Of a stretch of DNA of 64,000 nucleotides, positions 36,166 to 57,554 are shown one piece after another (positions within the stretch are counted from its first letter, which is position 1; each line of letters starts with the position of its first letter). The position numbers were made by a program, and so were the translations under genes. The DNA comes from Lithospermum erythrorhizon (taxonomy: Eukaryota > Streptophyta > Magnoliopsida > Boraginales > Boraginaceae): positions 42,726 to 106,725 of the forward strand of contig JADFUC010001242.1 in NCBI GenBank assembly GCA_019722365.1, given 5' to 3'. The notes under the pieces are model-generated. The model was not told the origin of the DNA. It searched no databases and was given only the letters and a program-made list of their open reading frames with translations.

Positions 36166-37391
36166 TCTACCTCAAGAATCCAGGACAAAATAGTATTACT
36201 TGTCGTTTGTACTCCAAAGAAATCCAGATATAAAATCAAGAATTGCTTCTACTCCAAAGAACGGAACAACTCTCTCGACCTGCAAGAGAGTACCAATTTA
36301 ACCGGACTAGAGTTCAACAACAAATCACATCAACAATCATCCCATCATCATATATCACAACTCAGATATCACAACTGATCATATAAAAATATTCAACATC
36401 ACAAGTCTCAATATCACATCACATATATAACTCATTTTGTAAAAATTATACAACTTACATATACACAATATATATGAAAGGTTAGGTCACGTGATATAAA
36501 TACTCACCTCAAGCCACTTACAAATATTCCCAATTTTTACCGAAGCAACTACTGACATCCACACCTAAAGAACATAATAACAATTACTTTTACTTAGTAA
36601 GTAACTTTAACTAATAACCTTGACTAGATTGGTGAACTACTCTTGAACGTATGAAATTTTATCCCATTTTATAATATATTACTATACCCATTTTAACTTT
36701 TGTTTATATCCAAACTCCAAACTATATTAATTATATCAAGAATCTAAATTGAATACTACTATCCAAAATCGATTACATAATTAACTAAAACTAACCCATT
36801 ATTCTATAATTTAGTTTATGTATATTATAAACAATCAATTTACTACTTTACTTCAACAAGAATTTAATTAGATAACTTTGTCATCCTATAATCAAATATA
36901 CTTATGTTTGAACCATCTTAAACTAGTAAATAAGGAACTCTAATATCATTTATGATGAATTTAGCTAATTAAAGTAGCTTGACATAGTTATAACTAGTTA
37001 TATAACCAATAAATGAAATCGTTATACCTTTTTTTTCTTGAAACTTGTTAGAAACTTTAGGGGTATGATTTAAGAAGAGAATAAGCACCAAATGAAAGAA
37101 AAATTTCAGGAAAAAGGGGAGGAGATAACTCGGCCAAGAGGAGAGAAGGAGAAGAAGAAAAGATTTGTGATTCTTGATAAGGATGGAGGGTTTTATTATT
37201 AAATAGGGTTACATAGCTCATAATCTGCTAAGCACGAAAGTCTGAAGCAAGTACGAGGTGTCAAGACGGTCATTTCCTTTCTTAATCAGAGGGAAAATGA
37301 GTAGTACTTAACTATACACTTCTAAGGTAGCTCAGCTATTTTGGGGCTTATATTAATATTTAATTATTACTAATCAAAATTGGTTATTTCA
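36166..37391 (-). repeat. Element D 5' LTR, right piece
   Basis: It resumes the LTR interrupted at 27126. 36330-36600 aligns with 14850-15200, and the end GGTTATTTCA (37382-37391) matches the terminal sequence of the other LTRs. Together the two pieces give about 1.92 kb. The TATA-like box lies at 36465-36484. Confidence 0.65.
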
Positions 37392-37769
37392 TGCACAAAT
37401 GATGCATGTATCAAAATTTATTGTAAAATTTAGCTAGTGCTCATTCAAAAGAGTTTCTCATGTGAATAAATCCAAAATATTATATATGATATTTTTAATA
37501 AATTAATTATAAAATTCAATCGAAAAAGGGAGATATTACCTGTTGTTGAAACAAAATAAGTGGTCTTCGCATGAAGCAGTGCAAGAATTTAAAATTTGCA
37601 TTAGAAAAAGTTTGGTTTGAAAACATAGAGAACAAAATTTAAAAAGTAAAGAGTAAAAAGATCATATGTGACGTTAACAAGAAATGACGTATGATAGTAA
37701 ATCTATATTTAACAAACATTCACTTTCTTGTCAATTAAGGAGGTTACTCTAAATTTTAGGAAAATCATA

Positions 37770-38021
37770 CTCCCTCTCCAATTTTTTACTTGGATATCCT
37801 AGCAAATTTTTTTGTTTTGAAAATAGCTGTCACTTCTAAATTCCAATACAACGTTTCATTAATTTTTCCTTTAGTTCTATTTAATGTATTCAAAAGATAT
37901 ATTTATTAATTATTATTTTAATTATTGATTAGAGATATATAGTAAAATATACTTCATTCTTGATTGTTTCTTAATTGACATGAAAAATGCTAGGATGTCA
38001 AGTAAAAAAAATCGGAAAAAG
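37770..38021. mobile_element. Stowaway-like MITE
   Basis: It begins CTCCCTCTCCAATTTTTTAC and ends with the imperfect reverse complement (GTAAAAAAAATCGGAAAAAG), with TA on both sides (37768-37769 and 38022-38023). The CTCCCTC terminus, TA target duplication and 252-base AT-rich body without coding are the hallmarks of Stowaway (Tc1/mariner-derived) elements. Confidence 0.75.
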
Positions 38022-38184
38022 TATGTAGGTTTTAATCATGAGGCTTCATTTTATAACTTGTAATTTCCCCTTTCCCAATTATATATATGAGGTATATTTA
38101 GGAAAAATCATATGTGAATTTTGATCATGGGAGTTTATTTTGTAACTTCTAATTCCCCCTTCCCCAATTATATATGAGGTAGAT
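38022..38184. repeat. Tandem duplication, two copies of about 75 bp
   Basis: 38022-38096 and 38109-38184 share TTTAATCATGAGGCTTCATT/TTTGATCATGGGAGTTTATT, then TAACTT, then the CCCCTTTCCCAATTATATAT / CCCCCTTCCCCAATTATATA stretch and a GAGGTA end. The first copy begins where the MITE ends. I see no gene between here and the end of SEC23; 38185-38780 is AT-rich 3' flank. Confidence 0.75.
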
Positions 38185-38786
38185 AACACATTAATTATTT
38201 GAGTTCAAAATTGAAAATAATCCACTATTAAAATTTTAAATATGAGAATTTTTTAGAGATGGAGAAAATAATATATTAAAAAATATTTAATATCAAAGTT
38301 TAAAAAATCAAGAAACTGAACGATAGGACATGCTATTAAAATGGGTATTAATATATAATAATAATAATACGAGAGAGCAAACTCCAATTTATCCCAAACA
38401 ACAAAATCATCTTGAAACAGATAGTCTTTGTACGCATTTTAATTTTAATACAAAAAACACGAACCATACTTTCAAAAGAAACACAACCATGCTTAATTTG
38501 TAGACCAATACACAGAAATATAAAAGCAATATAAATATATATCTTCCATCTTAACATGATCTATAACTTAAACCCTCTTCCACTATCCGATCAACACAAA
38601 AATAATGTCCATTACAACTTAAAGTAACGTCTCCTCTCCCCTGATTTGGAGGGATTTTTATACACCTCATATCCCAAATTAACCTCTTCCAAGTTTGCCC
38701 CTGATTTGAAGACCAACTTCTCGCCTAAGAAACGAAAACAATGCCTGAGGTCATTATGTAGCCATGAAGTTCCAAGTCAATTGTTC

Positions 38787-47836
<9,050 letters not shown>

Positions 47837-47912
47837 TTCGGAAAATTGATCAAGATCGACTAGTGGATCAAGCTTTCTGATCTTTTTTGCTACAAGCTTC
47901 TACCTTTCTATA

Positions 47913-47920
47913 CTTATATA
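47913..47920 (-). promoter_or_regulatory. Candidate TATA box of SEC23
   Basis: The minus strand reads TATATAAG 77-84 bases upstream of the start codon. Transcription would begin about 30 bases downstream, giving a 5' leader of roughly 50 bases. Position and sequence fit a plant polymerase II core promoter; use is inferred. Confidence 0.5.
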
Positions 47921-49446
47921 TTGCCTTTGATTTCTCCGTTTCTATCTTTATTTTGTTTTTTACTACTCCTGCTAAAATCAAATTCATTTTTATTTTTTTC
48001 CTTATTGGCTAAAATCTTTATTATAAGTACTTTTTATTTTATTATAACAAATATAAAAGTAATTCTTTATTAAAATAAAATTTTCCTCTGATAATTTAAA
48101 CATTTTTCTGTTTTATATAAAAATATTCGCCAATGATTAAGGACCAATTTACCAAAATAAAAATTCCTTTTTTGGTTCCCTTTTTATCAAATTAAGTTAA
48201 AAAAAAGTTTGGAAGGAAAAGCTTTATTTGTGACGTATGTTTTAATTTCCAGCAGCTTTGTGTAAAATTAAATGGATATTAGATGAGCTTGATCGAGAGA
48301 ATAAATATTTCATCTATGCTTTTCATCCACAGCTAATTTGAGCTACCGAACTCTCGAAAAAAAAAATAGCGCCGAGCTACAATTGATTCTTTTACGACCA
48401 AAAATGCATATAAAAAAAGCAGTATACAATAATAAAGTAACTAGGTTCCTCAATAGATTCCAATGTTACCGGACTTGCAATTATCATACTCCTCCAGTGT
48501 AGCCCTTTCGAATCATAGCAGCAATAGCCATGTGAGAGTAAAGCGGTGTTTGGTTGATTCGTTTATCCTCATTGTCAAATGGTGCGTTATCTAAATATTT
48601 TTCCTTTCGATTCATAACAAAAATACTCCTTCATCTTTAAAATATTATCTAATTTCAATTTTGATTATTAATTTTTCTAAAATATGAACTTGAATATTTA
48701 TGTATTATATTTTATATAATATTTTTATATTCTTTTATTCTTGTATATAATAAAAATAAGTTAAAACACATCACTATTTATTTTGACTGTAAAGAAAAAT
48801 GAGGATAGACAGAACTAGATTTAGGATTAATTGAAGTTGAGATAATCTCTAATTAAATTTGCGTAAATAGAGTTATGAAGGAATTTTCGAGATAGATTGA
48901 AAGTGCAATAATGAGTGAAAATATTTTTATTATAAATATTATACATTCATCCTATTTTTTGGTGTAGGAGAATTTTTGTTTTGGTGCGAAAAGTACAACT
49001 CATATAAAATTCATATTATTTTATTTCATGATATTAGTTTCTTATGATTTTTTAAAATTGACAAAATTTTACAAAAAATCAAAAAATAGTAGGTAAACCA
49101 AATAACTAGAGTCACTAATATGATTTAACAAATATTTTTGAATTTTATTTGGAATTATAACTATTTTCAATCCTGATTTAACAAATGTGATAAATCACAT
49201 GGAATTTTAATCACAGGAAGGTGTTGTTACTCCTTTTTTATGAGGATTCTGGCCATTGTCTTTGAGTGCAGCGTTGGATAAACTGGGAAATTTCTTCTCC
49301 CTTTATTCTTAGTGCGTGTTTGTTAAATCTGAAATTTGAAATATGAAGTTTGACTATAAATGATTAAATACCGACTGTATGAATCTGAATTATAACTGAA
49401 TTTGAATACTGAATATATTTGGTTATTTGATAATAATCCAAAGAAA

Positions 49447-49449
<3 letters not shown>
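47921..49449. other. AT-rich spacer upstream of SEC23
   Basis: This is the upstream region of SEC23. It is strongly AT-rich with long T and A runs; I see no gene and no repeat ends. A 15-codon minus-strand frame near 48530-48485 looks like a possible gene tail but has no support. Confidence 0.6.

Positions 49450-49483
<34 letters not shown>
49450..49483. repeat. (TA)n microsatellite
   Basis: About 17 uninterrupted TA units. It marks the left border of the virus-related region, although 49484-50290 itself shows no recognisable coding. Confidence 0.95.
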
Positions 49484-49485
<2 letters not shown>

Positions 49486-50289
49486 ACCACCGGCGATTCC
49501 AGAAATCAAAGGGTGCGATAATCAAAGATTGTAATAGATATGAAGAGATATTGAAAAGCGAATGTAAATCAAAGGTTACTGATAGATAGATATCACGGAG
49601 ATATAAATATTGAATGTAAATAAAATATTTAAGCAAGCGTGTATGAAATAAAAGAAATATATGACAAAATAAAAGATTGATGTTTGAAACTTACAATATT
49701 ATTGAGATTCAGAAATTGAAATTTGGATACAATGTTTGAGAATGATTTTCTACTAGAGAATTTTGACTACTTAGAAGATCTAAAATTTTGCGTGTTTTTC
49801 TAAGTTCTCTAACCCCTCCTTTATAGATGGAAGTTGGGGTTAGTATACAATTTCTGGAAATAAAGGGACCATGAATAATCTATCAAAGCTACAGGTTTTT
49901 TGCGCTTTCTTTGTAGCGTGACTTTTGTAGTGGGTACCTTTTTCTTTTGTGTTAATTTCATGCGACCGTCGTAATGGCACTGGCTGATGTCTTGGGGTTT
50001 GCATATCTTCTTTGTATTTTTCTTCCATTGTTTTTTCCCAATCATTTTGGTATTGCTTGTTATGTATTAATTTGTTCCATAGGTGGCAGGTTAAAGAACA
50101 AGCCGGTGCAATGGGTGAAAAATTTTTCGTAAGAGTATAAGATATATTATGTCTGAGGCATTTTCTTTATTGATTCTACTTGAAGGAGATCTTGGGATAA
50201 TTTTTTTTTTTAAGTGTAGATACTCAGCTTGTTATATTTTTGAGAATATGCCATGCCCAGGTCGTCCTACGTTTTCGAAGGCGTCGTCT

Positions 50290-51600
50290 TAACCTATGAG
50301 TTGGCGACACTGTCTTGGCAGCTTGACGCTGTGTCTTCTATTGGTGATAGATCTGCCAGGATTTGGTCTATGATAAGTTTATAGTCATTTTTGGTCTGGG
50401 CTGTCGCCAGGCGGGCTTGTGCGACAGATTTTTGGGTTAAAAATAACGCATTTGAAGGGGTTGATCTTTTTTGGATCCAATTTTGGATTGTATTTGGAGA
50501 TATTGTATTCCATGCATTGTATTTTTCCACCAGTGAACTTTGAATCTTCTAATAAGTCGGGGACATTTAACTGCTACGTGGCAAATCGATTTAAAACAAA
50601 TACGGGACAAAAGCGAGAACGAGGAAGGAGGTGGAAATTTTTTTTCTTGGGATTTTGAATTGATTTGAAAAACTTTGAAATGACTTCATTATCTTTGCTT
50701 TGGTAGTATCTCGGGCCGGGCAGATTAACACCCACCGTTAATGAACCAATTTGGAATGTCATTTGGATTGAATTTTGTGAAGTATATAAGCCATGAGTGG
50801 CTCATATTTCTTGTTTGACATAGAATGTAATTTATACCCGAACATTTGGTAATTCGATAAATTGAAATAGAAGCGTTGAGATTTTTACATCTCTACATTT
50901 GAATCTTGTAGGGAATTCCCAATTTTGTGATAGGTCTGAACCCCATTGTTGAGGGTTTAAAACTTTTAATATTTTGGAGGTAGAAAATCTTGGGATGGTA
51001 TGATCATTTAGTAAGAAATTATGAGTTATTTGACCGGAGTGAATTCTGTCGAATATTCTATAATATTCTTATTTTGAAGAGTCCCAAGGTTTAAACCACA
51101 TACCGGAAAACATTTTTAAAAGTGTTTGAATAGGATTTGGGGTGAGATATGATGGTTCAACTGCAACAATATTTTGAAAACTTTGTTTGTAAAAATAAGG
51201 ATTGCTATCATTGTGTGATAACTGTCACGTATGTATTTTTGAAATAGGTTTTGAAGAAGTAGGCGGTTGCGTACAGACAACCTGTGTTTTTGAAATTGGT
51301 TTTAAAGAGGTAGATGGTTGTGTCTGAGCAACCTACATTTTAAAGTGCTCTTTTCAGAATTGGATGTTGAAAGAGCATTTTTCACTGATTTTTCCGTTTT
51401 GAGATTTCTTTCTACAGGGCACCCAAATTTGTGGTGTGTCTGTCCCGAGATTGTAGCTAGATTCTTTGTATTCTATCTTCCTGGGGTATTTGTTCTTCAT
51501 TTTGTTCTTCTTAAGTATCAATATTGAAATTTTGTTGGTAATTTGGAGGAGGTTGTTTTGGAGGGGATTTTTTGTTGGTTATTTTTCTTTGGTGCCATTG
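50290..51600 (-). pseudogene. Downstream part of pararetrovirus fragment, unassigned
   Basis: It follows the pol remnant on the minus strand. A short frame opens at an ATG near 51595, and 50530-50294 is open for 78 codons (starting MEKYNAWNTIS). Between them are fragments in several frames. By position in caulimovirid genomes this could be the transactivator gene or the next gene plus the intergenic region, but I recognise no diagnostic motif. TATATAAG-like sequence occurs near 50780 on both strands. Confidence 0.4.
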
Positions 51601-52800
51601 TCAGGTCCTGTTTTGGAGGAATTCTCTTGTTAGAAAATCCGGTATAGAGTTTGAATCTCCTTTGATATACTCAATATCAAAGTCAAATATAGAAAGTATA
51701 GACATCCCAGCAAAAATTTATTTGGATGATATTTGAGACATCTTTTTATAAAATCTAACTTCTTGATTCTGATCAACTAAATAAAAAGAAATTTTTTGAT
51801 TTAATAAATCGACTTTTGAAATTTTGTATGCGTGACAATAGATAGATTTTCTTTTTATTGTGGAAGTAGTTTTAAGGTTTAATTCGATGTGTAGAAATAG
51901 AATTGGACAATTTTCTCTTTTAATCGTCCATTTTTGTTTAAAAGATTCTACTTTGCTCGGTTGGAGTGCGCTGGGTGTAGCGAGGGGTTTCAAGACATTT
52001 GTTTGATTTGTTGGGCTAACTTTAGTATGTTCATTGGTCCAGGGGACAGGGTTTTTCTTTAACTCGTCCTGAGTTTAGTATCCTATTAATATTTGGACAA
52101 AAGTCAAGGACATAATTCAAGCTCCCTAGGAATCTTTGTAACTGTGTTTTTATGATATTTTATCAGGAAATTTAGAAGCAAAAGGCTAAAGGACTTTCTA
52201 CATAGGAGTGATAGTCCTTTGAGGTTATATAATGACCTAGAATCGACCTTGGTTTGGAATAAAAGAAATTTTTGTCTTAGAGCAACTAATCCATTTATTC
52301 TTTACTATTGTAAAATATCTTTAAGTGTTTGAAATGTTTGTTAGCTTTGGGAGAAGACAAGAATGTCGTCGATGGCAATCACGGAGTCGAGAATCACGGA
52401 TTAAATATATCATTCATTATTCTGGAATTACGAAGGGGCATTTAATAGAATGGCATTCTTATCCATTCATAGCCCCAAAGTCTGATAAGCGGTTTATACT
52501 ATCGTTTGAAGATATACGTATTTGCCAAAATCCAGTTTCATGTGGAAAATATGAATGATGAGTGTAGCTTTTGTAATAAGTCTTTTTATTTGGAATGGGA
52601 TATCTAATCCATTTAATCACGATTTAAGGGTTTATAGTTAATGGCCAAACTGGGTGTCCCTGCTTTTCGATTTTTGAGTTCTTATTGACATAGAAAGTTT
52701 GCACCTGAGACCAAGAGCTGTAACTTTTGTATGAGACCTTTTGATTAAGGTCTTTTTATTTGAGTTTTACAATGATGTTCTAGTGCGCATTTATTTATAT
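51601..52800 (-). pseudogene. Endogenous pararetrovirus RT region, broken
   Basis: Minus-strand fragments in all three frames follow the order of a Caulimoviridae reverse transcriptase. There is an INYKPLN segment near 52630, an RYPIPNK segment near 52600, an Asp-containing box near 52540, a box near 52365 reading AIDDILVFS (catalytic Asp pair kept), and the RFLGSLNYV thumb segment near 52120. The RYPIPNK form separates this from Ty3/Gypsy RTs. Frameshifts, stops and small deletions interrupt it, so it is an inactive relic. The RNase H part (about 52000-51600) is only partly open (51993-51718) and not clearly recognisable. Caulimovirids replicate through RNA and enter plant chromosomes as passengers. 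Confidence 0.7.
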
Positions 52801-53119
52801 GGAGTCTTGCTTTAGTTGGAATGTTTTAACCATCAAAAGGTATCTTCGTAAGGAGATACATTTATATGTTGCTTTCTTTTTCGAGAAAGCATTTGGTAAT
52901 TCAGACCATATTTCATTCTGTATTTGGGAAAAATACTCACCTATTTTTTATTGGATAATAGGTGATTCTAGTTGTTTATTTATTCTTTGTAATGTGGTAT
53001 CTTAACGAGATGTTGTAGGTTGTTTTTGTTTTTCCTTGTATAAGAACATTAATTTGATTTTGGTAAGCGATTTTGCTCTTCGACATTTAGGTGTGAGTTT
53101 TGGATTTTAACAAAAATAA

Positions 53120-53460
53120 AATATTTTATTCCATACAGCTTTGAAAGATATACCGTAAATCATCCATACATAAGGTGTTATAAGGTTTGTAGATAGTGTT
53201 CCTAATATTACCACGCCCAGTTATATCCGGGGTAATAATATAAGATGATTTTATAGTTAACCCATTGCTAACTACACTAGCTTCGCATTTATTAGAAATT
53301 TCTAATCTTGCATTGTTTGCAGCTGAAAGTCTTTTATTTGTGAAGAGTTGGAATTTTTGAGGAACAATTCCTTCTTTTATACAATTGAGGTCAGCTCCAA
53401 TGTCAAATAATCCGATTGTGTCAATAATTTTTAGAAAAAATTAAGTGTGATTTTGAACAT
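53120..53460 (-). pseudogene. Endogenous pararetrovirus aspartic protease
   Basis: The minus strand shows the retropepsin active-site stretch as DIGADLNCI near 53415-53390, where the usual Ser/Thr after the catalytic Asp is Ile, followed by an open run to about 53130. In caulimovirids the protease precedes RT in one polyprotein, as here. Between the protease and RT the frame is broken. The Asp is present, but the changed neighbour and the frame breaks argue against activity. Confidence 0.65.
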
Positions 53461-53479
53461 ATATTTTCGTAGTCATTTA

Positions 53480-53815
53480 CCGAAGGGCGCTACAAAAATC
53501 AATAGGTACTTGAGATCCTATTTCTTTGTATATTTCACCGTCATCATCGCTATTATCGTTTCTAAATAGTTTGGCTAAAATTACTTGTATGGTCTCACTA
53601 TCTTTTTGTTGTTTTTCTTTGAGTTGTTTAACTTCTTGTTTGACATATTTTATTTCCTTCTGTAAATCTTGTATAGTTATGATTTTTGATTTTGTTTTCT
53701 GTTTTTTTTGTCTGTTTAGTATGGTTGTGAGATCATAAGTTTTGGCGATTGTGGTGGGTAGTGTTTGAGTATTTTTAGAGGTTAGTTTTCTTCAGACATA
53801 TCCTTACAAAGTTTT
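53480..53815 (-). pseudogene. Pararetrovirus coat-gene 3' part, cut by element F
   Basis: A Lys/Glu-rich, likely coiled-coil run (IQDLQKEIKYVKQEVKQLKEKQ) at about 53690-53620, followed by an acidic NDNSDDDGE stretch, precedes the protease. Position and composition fit the C-terminal end of a caulimovirid coat-protein gene. Minus-strand viral-like sequence continues to 53815, where element F's LTR begins, so F probably inserted into this gene and the rest lies beyond the right edge. Confidence 0.5.
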
Positions 53816-56390
53816 TGTAATATAAGATTTAGGTTAATTTCGATAATAATATTGAATTAAGTAAAATTTATTTGGGCAATTCACATTTAAAATTTAGTAG
53901 TATTAGCCGAGGATAAATTGAGTTAAGTTAGATCGTTAAGTGGATTCGATAACTCGGTCGCTTGATTTCGGGCACAAACTCATAGTAAAGCTCCCAGAGG
54001 CTTAAGTGTTAGTCGTCTTTCATCTTATCGTCCAGACACCCAGTACAAAAAAATATCTTCCTCGAAAAAGTCTTGTTTTGGTAGAGCTCTGTGGAGCAAA
54101 GCCAGAAAATTCTTCTCCATCCTTTATTGTTTATAAAAATCCTTGAAGTTGATTATTAAGAGAACTTCCCAGCAATGCTCCCTAAAATTTAAGTAAGAAA
54201 ATAGAGGTTTGGTTGATTTTTGAGGAGTTTGACTTTTCGGTTGACTTTTTGATATAACTTCGATTTTTATATTGTTTCTAAGTTTGTTATGGATCTTGCC
54301 AGTGTATATAAGTGATGAATTCATGATTTAGAGGTTGTTTGAGGATGTTATGGTTGGGTTGACTTTCTAGGTTTTACTTGACTTTTGGTTGATATTTTTA
54401 TAAGGCTTTTTAAATGTGTAGGGGAGGCTAATTGGGACTTATTCTCTAGTTGTTGTGATGTTAAAATTTTGATAGAAATTGATTAAAGGGAGTTAGGTTG
54501 AAAAAAGTGCGATTTGTAAGTTGAGTTATAGTAGTTTATGAGCAGAGTTTAATTGAAACTTATAATTTGATATGAAATGTTAAAGTAATAAGGTGGAATT
54601 ACAGGGGGGAATCGATTAGGTTGTGTCAAGCCAGGGATTATTAATTACGTTATTTATCCGTCATTTTTTTAGACCTGTTCACTAAGAGTTGGTTGTATAT
54701 CTTAGAGAGAGCTATGGTAGCGCGTCTTGATTATACTTCTGGGTGTTTTATTAGGCGTTGATCGTGGAAAGGGCGGAGTTACGTGATTGTGTTAGCGAGG
54801 TTTTGTGGTAGGTAGCGAGAGGTGAGTCTTATCTCGCGGGTGTTGCTTGCGTACTTACTTTTAAATTGTGTGAACATGTTATTGGTATGATTATGTGTAA
54901 GATAGGTATACGTGTCGCTTGTGGTATGATTATGTCGAGGAATGGTATACGTGTAATGGTTGTGCGATAATGTGTGATTTGTTGTGTGTGCGATATGATT
55001 AATGTGATTATATTACGTAGCGTTGAAGATTGGCTTGAGGTAAGTAATAGCTTGAACTCCCAACTTATATTATTTTCGATTTATGTGGCCTTGTCCATTA
55101 TTCTTTATTTACGTGGCACTTGTCCATTTGTTGTTGTACGTGGCATCGATCTTTTGGTATTTATGTGGCCTTGTCGGCGGTTGTGATTGATTTATGATTG
55201 TGAGATGTTTAGTGTGTGCTTGGAGATTGTTTGGGAGTAGAGTAGTTGGTTATTGAGAGGTGTGGGTTGGAGTTATATATGACTTTGAGGTGAATTGAGT
55301 ATGGGATTTGACACATGTTGGATGATCAGGGGTTAGGTGACTCTCGCTTCATACAGGATATGTGTGGCCTTATCTTGGTATAAGTGCGATTGTGGGCCTA
55401 TTATCGACTTTTCTTGTAATGCGTTGTTGGTGTTGGCCTTATCTTGGTATAAGTGCGTTAGGAGATCTATTATCGCTTCTTTATGTGCGTTGTTGGTGTT
55501 GGCCTTATATTTTGGTATAAGTGCGATTGTGAGATCACATTATCAACTTTCTTATGGGCATTGTTGATGTTGGCGTTATACTACGGTATAAGTGTAGTGG
55601 TTATTAGCGATTTATCTATTCCAACGGTAGACGGATTGAGTATATGCGCATTAGAGGGTGGTATATTTGTGGAGATATGGGAGATAGAAGGTGATGACTA
55701 GAGTTATAGTCGTTTCGTAGGGGCATACATTATATCTTAACATGTTATGCACGAGACCTTCTTTGGAATCTTATTGTATGACTTTATTCGGTAGTCTGGA
55801 TATATATATATATATATATATATACGTATTTTATTAGTGTTGAAATTTTATTATAATATTGTCGGTCTAATTCGGTATAGTAAGATTCGCCCCCGCATTA
55901 AGTTTTCCTTGGGCAGCGAGCTACGCCCAGCTTTGGGTGGCGTTCGTTTGTGCCGGGTTGTGACGGTTGAGCGAGGCATTTGGAGAGTTTGTTACAGTGC
56001 TTGAGGTGGCTGGTCGGGTGGGTGAGGATCTCGCGGTCTCGTTTGATGTGTTATCGGCCGTTTTTTTATTGTTGTATTTTCCTTTGCAAACTTTAGCCTT
56101 GTCAGCAGTTGTCATTTTGTATTATGAATCGATCTTTACTACCGTTTGTAGTCTTGCCGGCATTCTTGTTTATTTGGGATATGTTGTATATATGTATGGG
56201 TTGTTTGGTTAGATATCAGCGAAACTTTAGCGCTTGTCGGCGATTGTCATTTATATATTAATGGAAATCAATTTTTGGATGAAGCAGAGTTGTGCTAGAA
56301 GCCAGGTCGTCTATTGAGTATGGTGACTCACGGTGTTGGGATTATAATGACTCTACATTATAATTTGTGCGGCCTGGGGCGGTCGTTCTG
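53816..56390 (+). repeat. 5' LTR of element F
   Basis: It starts TGTAATATAAGATTTAGG and ends GGGGCGGTCGTTCTG just before the primer binding site. It matches the reverse complement of E's LTRs and the partial 3' LTR (62182 onward). It holds a four-unit minisatellite (55366-55595, about 68-base units with GGTATAAGTG) and a TA microsatellite (55797-55824). Open stretches such as 55337-55701 follow the minisatellite and are not genes. Confidence 0.8.
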
Positions 56391-56394
56391 ATTT

Positions 56395-56406
56395 TGGTAT
56401 CAGTAG
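56395..56406 (+). other. Primer binding site of element F, decayed
   Basis: TGGTATCAGTAG; the first nine bases match the TGGTATCAGAGC site for initiator tRNA-Met. It lies four bases after the LTR end. Confidence 0.7.
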
Positions 56407-57554
56407 GTTTGATTCTGGGTTTTTTTTTAAAACCATGCAGTCACTTTCTGATGAGATTTACTTGGGTTATTTGTGTTGGGAAATCAATGAAATTGATTCC
56501 ACTTTTATTATGCCGGTTGCGACGATTGTGTGTCGGTCGTTTCTAGGGTTGGTTAAATGTGATTCTTGGAGCTTGAGTGTTCGCCTTAGTAATTTTATAT
56601 TACTAGTTTGGGTTCTCATGATGAATTTAAGGGGATTTATATGAAGCGATCCCAGATCTTACTGTTAGTCGTTATAATAATAGTAGTGAGGTAATTATTA
56701 TTATTATTACTCTATTTACTATATACAGACTGAGAAAGATTATTGTAGCATCTGATGGCGTTGGATTATATGTCATGTATGAAATTAAGCATTGCTAAAT
56801 TGAGAGTTGATTGTAATCAACTAATATTCACCAATTAGGATTTTTACATTGATAATGTAAAATAGAAATTGGATAGACGAATTAATTAATTAGTGATTGA
56901 ATTAATTCGATAGTTAATAGAAACATTAGTAAGCTTTGTTGAGTTACTATTAACAACTTGTTAGTGTTTGATTTTACTTAACGGTTTAATTAACTTGGCC
57001 CAATTACGACTCATTAAAATTTATTCGGTTGGGCTTCCTTTAGGTTTGACATATATAATGGCTTTTATTAGGTTTAAATACATGCGTATTTTAAATGAAA
57101 TGAAAACAAAGCCTCCTCACGTTTTCTCCACCATTATGGCTGTAATGTTCAGGGAAGGGTGAGATTCTTCTCTTGATTTTCATCAATCGACCCGTGTCTT
57201 TATGACATAAATGTAGGATTGACTTCTCTTAGGTGGGCGACGGTAAGTATTACATTTGAAGTGCTCAAATTGGAATTCAAAGGGCTTCGTGAAAGAATGT
57301 GTTGATAAATTTCCCGTAGCATCAGTATAAGTGCTCTATTATTCATAATTGTTAATTGTGTGTTTTAAGATTAATTTATATCGTTTTGAGGATCAGGGAT
57401 GCATAATTTGGTGTTTATCACAATTGAAATTCTTCTAGATTCTAACAATTTGTGTGGTTGTGGTAATAGAAACATTTCTTGATTAGATTTGTGAGTGGTG
57501 TCCCTTTTTTGTTAAAAGTGCGAGTCTTTTAACTTTGTTCAAGTAGGCGGTGAG
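56407..57554 (+). other. Long leader of element F, nothing recognised
   Basis: About 1.15 kb separates the primer site from the likely gag start, against about 135-150 bases in A, D and E. The sequence is more AT-rich than gag and contains no domain I recognise. It may be a later insertion or an element-specific leader. Confidence 0.5.

Noticed and set aside
48485..48532. Minus-strand 15-codon frame reading MAIAAMIRKGYTGGV, which looks like the tail of a real protein
   Set aside because: No upstream coding sequence, splice context or family match could be supported; too short to call.
50775..50800. TATATAAG-type string in the viral fragment as a viral promoter
   Set aside because: The string is near-palindromic, AT-rich DNA is common here, and no companion promoter elements or gene order fix it.
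55337..55701. Plus frames of 72-76 codons with repeated LALSWYKC-like units
   Set aside because: They follow the LTR minisatellite of element F and carry no independent signal.
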